Shown here: positions 5,549 to 5,893 of the stretch, in pieces
How positions within the stretch are numbered: the first letter of the stretch is position 1
Layout of the letters: every line of letters begins with the position of its first letter
Assembly: GCA_903835145.1 (NCBI GenBank)
Contig: CAILMA010000293.1
Span: 1-5,893 of the forward strand
From: an uncultured Bacteroidota bacterium
GTDB lineage: Bacteria; Bacteroidota; Bacteroidia; Chitinophagales; Chitinophagaceae
DNA length: 5,893 bases
Direction: 5' to 3'
Notes under the pieces: model-generated
Told to the model about the DNA's origin: nothing
The model's input: only the letters and a program-made list of their open reading frames with translations
Database searches by the model: none
Made by a program: the position numbers and the translations under genes

Positions 5549-5893
5549 TTCTTGTAAACTTTCACAGAAAAAGTAAAATCCTGCAGCTTTGTGATTTGCT
5601 GTTCGCGGGAGAGGTAGCTTAATTTGTTGGACTTTGGGAGGTGCAGATTATTATCACTCAGCAAGGGGTGAATCAACTCGTTCAGTTCTTTAGAACTTAC
5701 TGCATAGGTGTTAGCTTCTTCAGGACCACTGATGGCGGTGAGCAGGCCTATTACATTACCCTGAGCATCCATTACCGGAGATCCACTTTGGCCATGGCCT
5801 GCAGGCAGGTCAAGTGTATATTGCTGGTCGTTGCCATTGAAGCCATTCTTAGAGCTTATATAGCCCTCGCTATACACGGCATCGTCTTTAGGA
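5545..5893 (-). CDS. Trypsin-like (S1-type) serine peptidase, C-terminal part, runs off the right edge
   Basis: The frame is open from the right edge to TAG at 5547-5545, so only about 115 C-terminal residues are present. A GTG at 5877 could be read as a start, but the frame continues upstream of it (PKDDAVYSEGYISS), so it is internal. The segment AGHGQSGSPVMDAQGNVIGL carries the catalytic Ser in GxSGSPV. It is followed by the strand typical of trypsin/HtrA-fold proteases (GNVIGLLTAIS), then NTYAVSSKELNELI, which resembles the end of the protease domain. The His and Asp of the triad would lie outside the window. After the domain there is a short tail of about 40 residues with no PDZ domain, ending SVKVYKK. 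Location cannot be told without the N-terminus; export to the periplasm is usual for this fold. The stop codon is embedded in array 2. Confidence 0.8.
   Translation of the reverse strand, partial: PKDDAVYSEGYISSKNGFNGNDQQYTLDLPAGHGQSGSPVMDAQGNVIGLLTAISGPEEANTYAVSSKELNELIHPLLSDNNLHLPKSNKLSYLSREQQITKLQDFTFSVKVYKK

Noticed and set aside
5875..5877. GTG as the start of the serine peptidase
   Set aside because: The frame stays open to the window edge and a start here would remove most of the protease domain, including two catalytic residues.

Overview
The window looks like chromosome from a Bacteroidota member, probably of the Chitinophagaceae type. The reasons are a Bacteroidota-style -7 promoter box (TAnnTTTG) just ahead of one secreted-protein gene, the absence of convincing Shine-Dalgarno sites, an ABC permease with the long extracytoplasmic insert I associate with this phylum, a secreted GHL10-type glycosidase, and a small outer-membrane beta-barrel. 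Taxonomy below phylum is inference.

Layout, left to right. (1) Bases 1-141 hold the 3' end of an open frame whose first ~19 codons resemble the C-terminal part of a short-type adenylate kinase. GC falls from about 60% to about 38% near base 60. (2) An AbiEii-family nucleotidyltransferase toxin gene follows (143-1003, +). It starts one base after the previous stop and is AT-rich. (3) A 467-base gap without genes (1004-1470) holds a degenerate ~64-base duplication with a small hairpin, then a tandem array of six 45/47-base units built from heptamers. (4) Two minus-strand genes follow: a DppC/OppC-type peptide ABC permease (4174-3056) and, downstream of it, a secreted GHL10 glycosidase (2964-1471). 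(5) A divergent plus-strand gene encodes a small beta-barrel outer-membrane protein (4371-5120), with a good promoter match and a likely terminator. (6) A 424-base gap (5121-5544) contains a striking RNA-like structure: a 12-bp perfect stem directly followed by a strong intrinsic terminator. A second heptamer array follows. (7) The 3' end of a trypsin-like serine peptidase gene enters from the right edge (5893-5545, -).

The envelope genes (permease, glycosidase, beta-barrel, protease) fit cell-wall turnover and envelope maintenance. No shared pathway is proven by the window. The AbiEii gene looks like a separate acquired defence or toxin module.

The most unusual signals are two. The first is the modular repeat: a stop codon TAG lying inside the first heptamer, a run of AGTNNNN heptamers, then a CCCGATG core. 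It sits at the 3' ends of two unrelated minus-strand genes. The second is the candidate structured RNA at 5199-5297.
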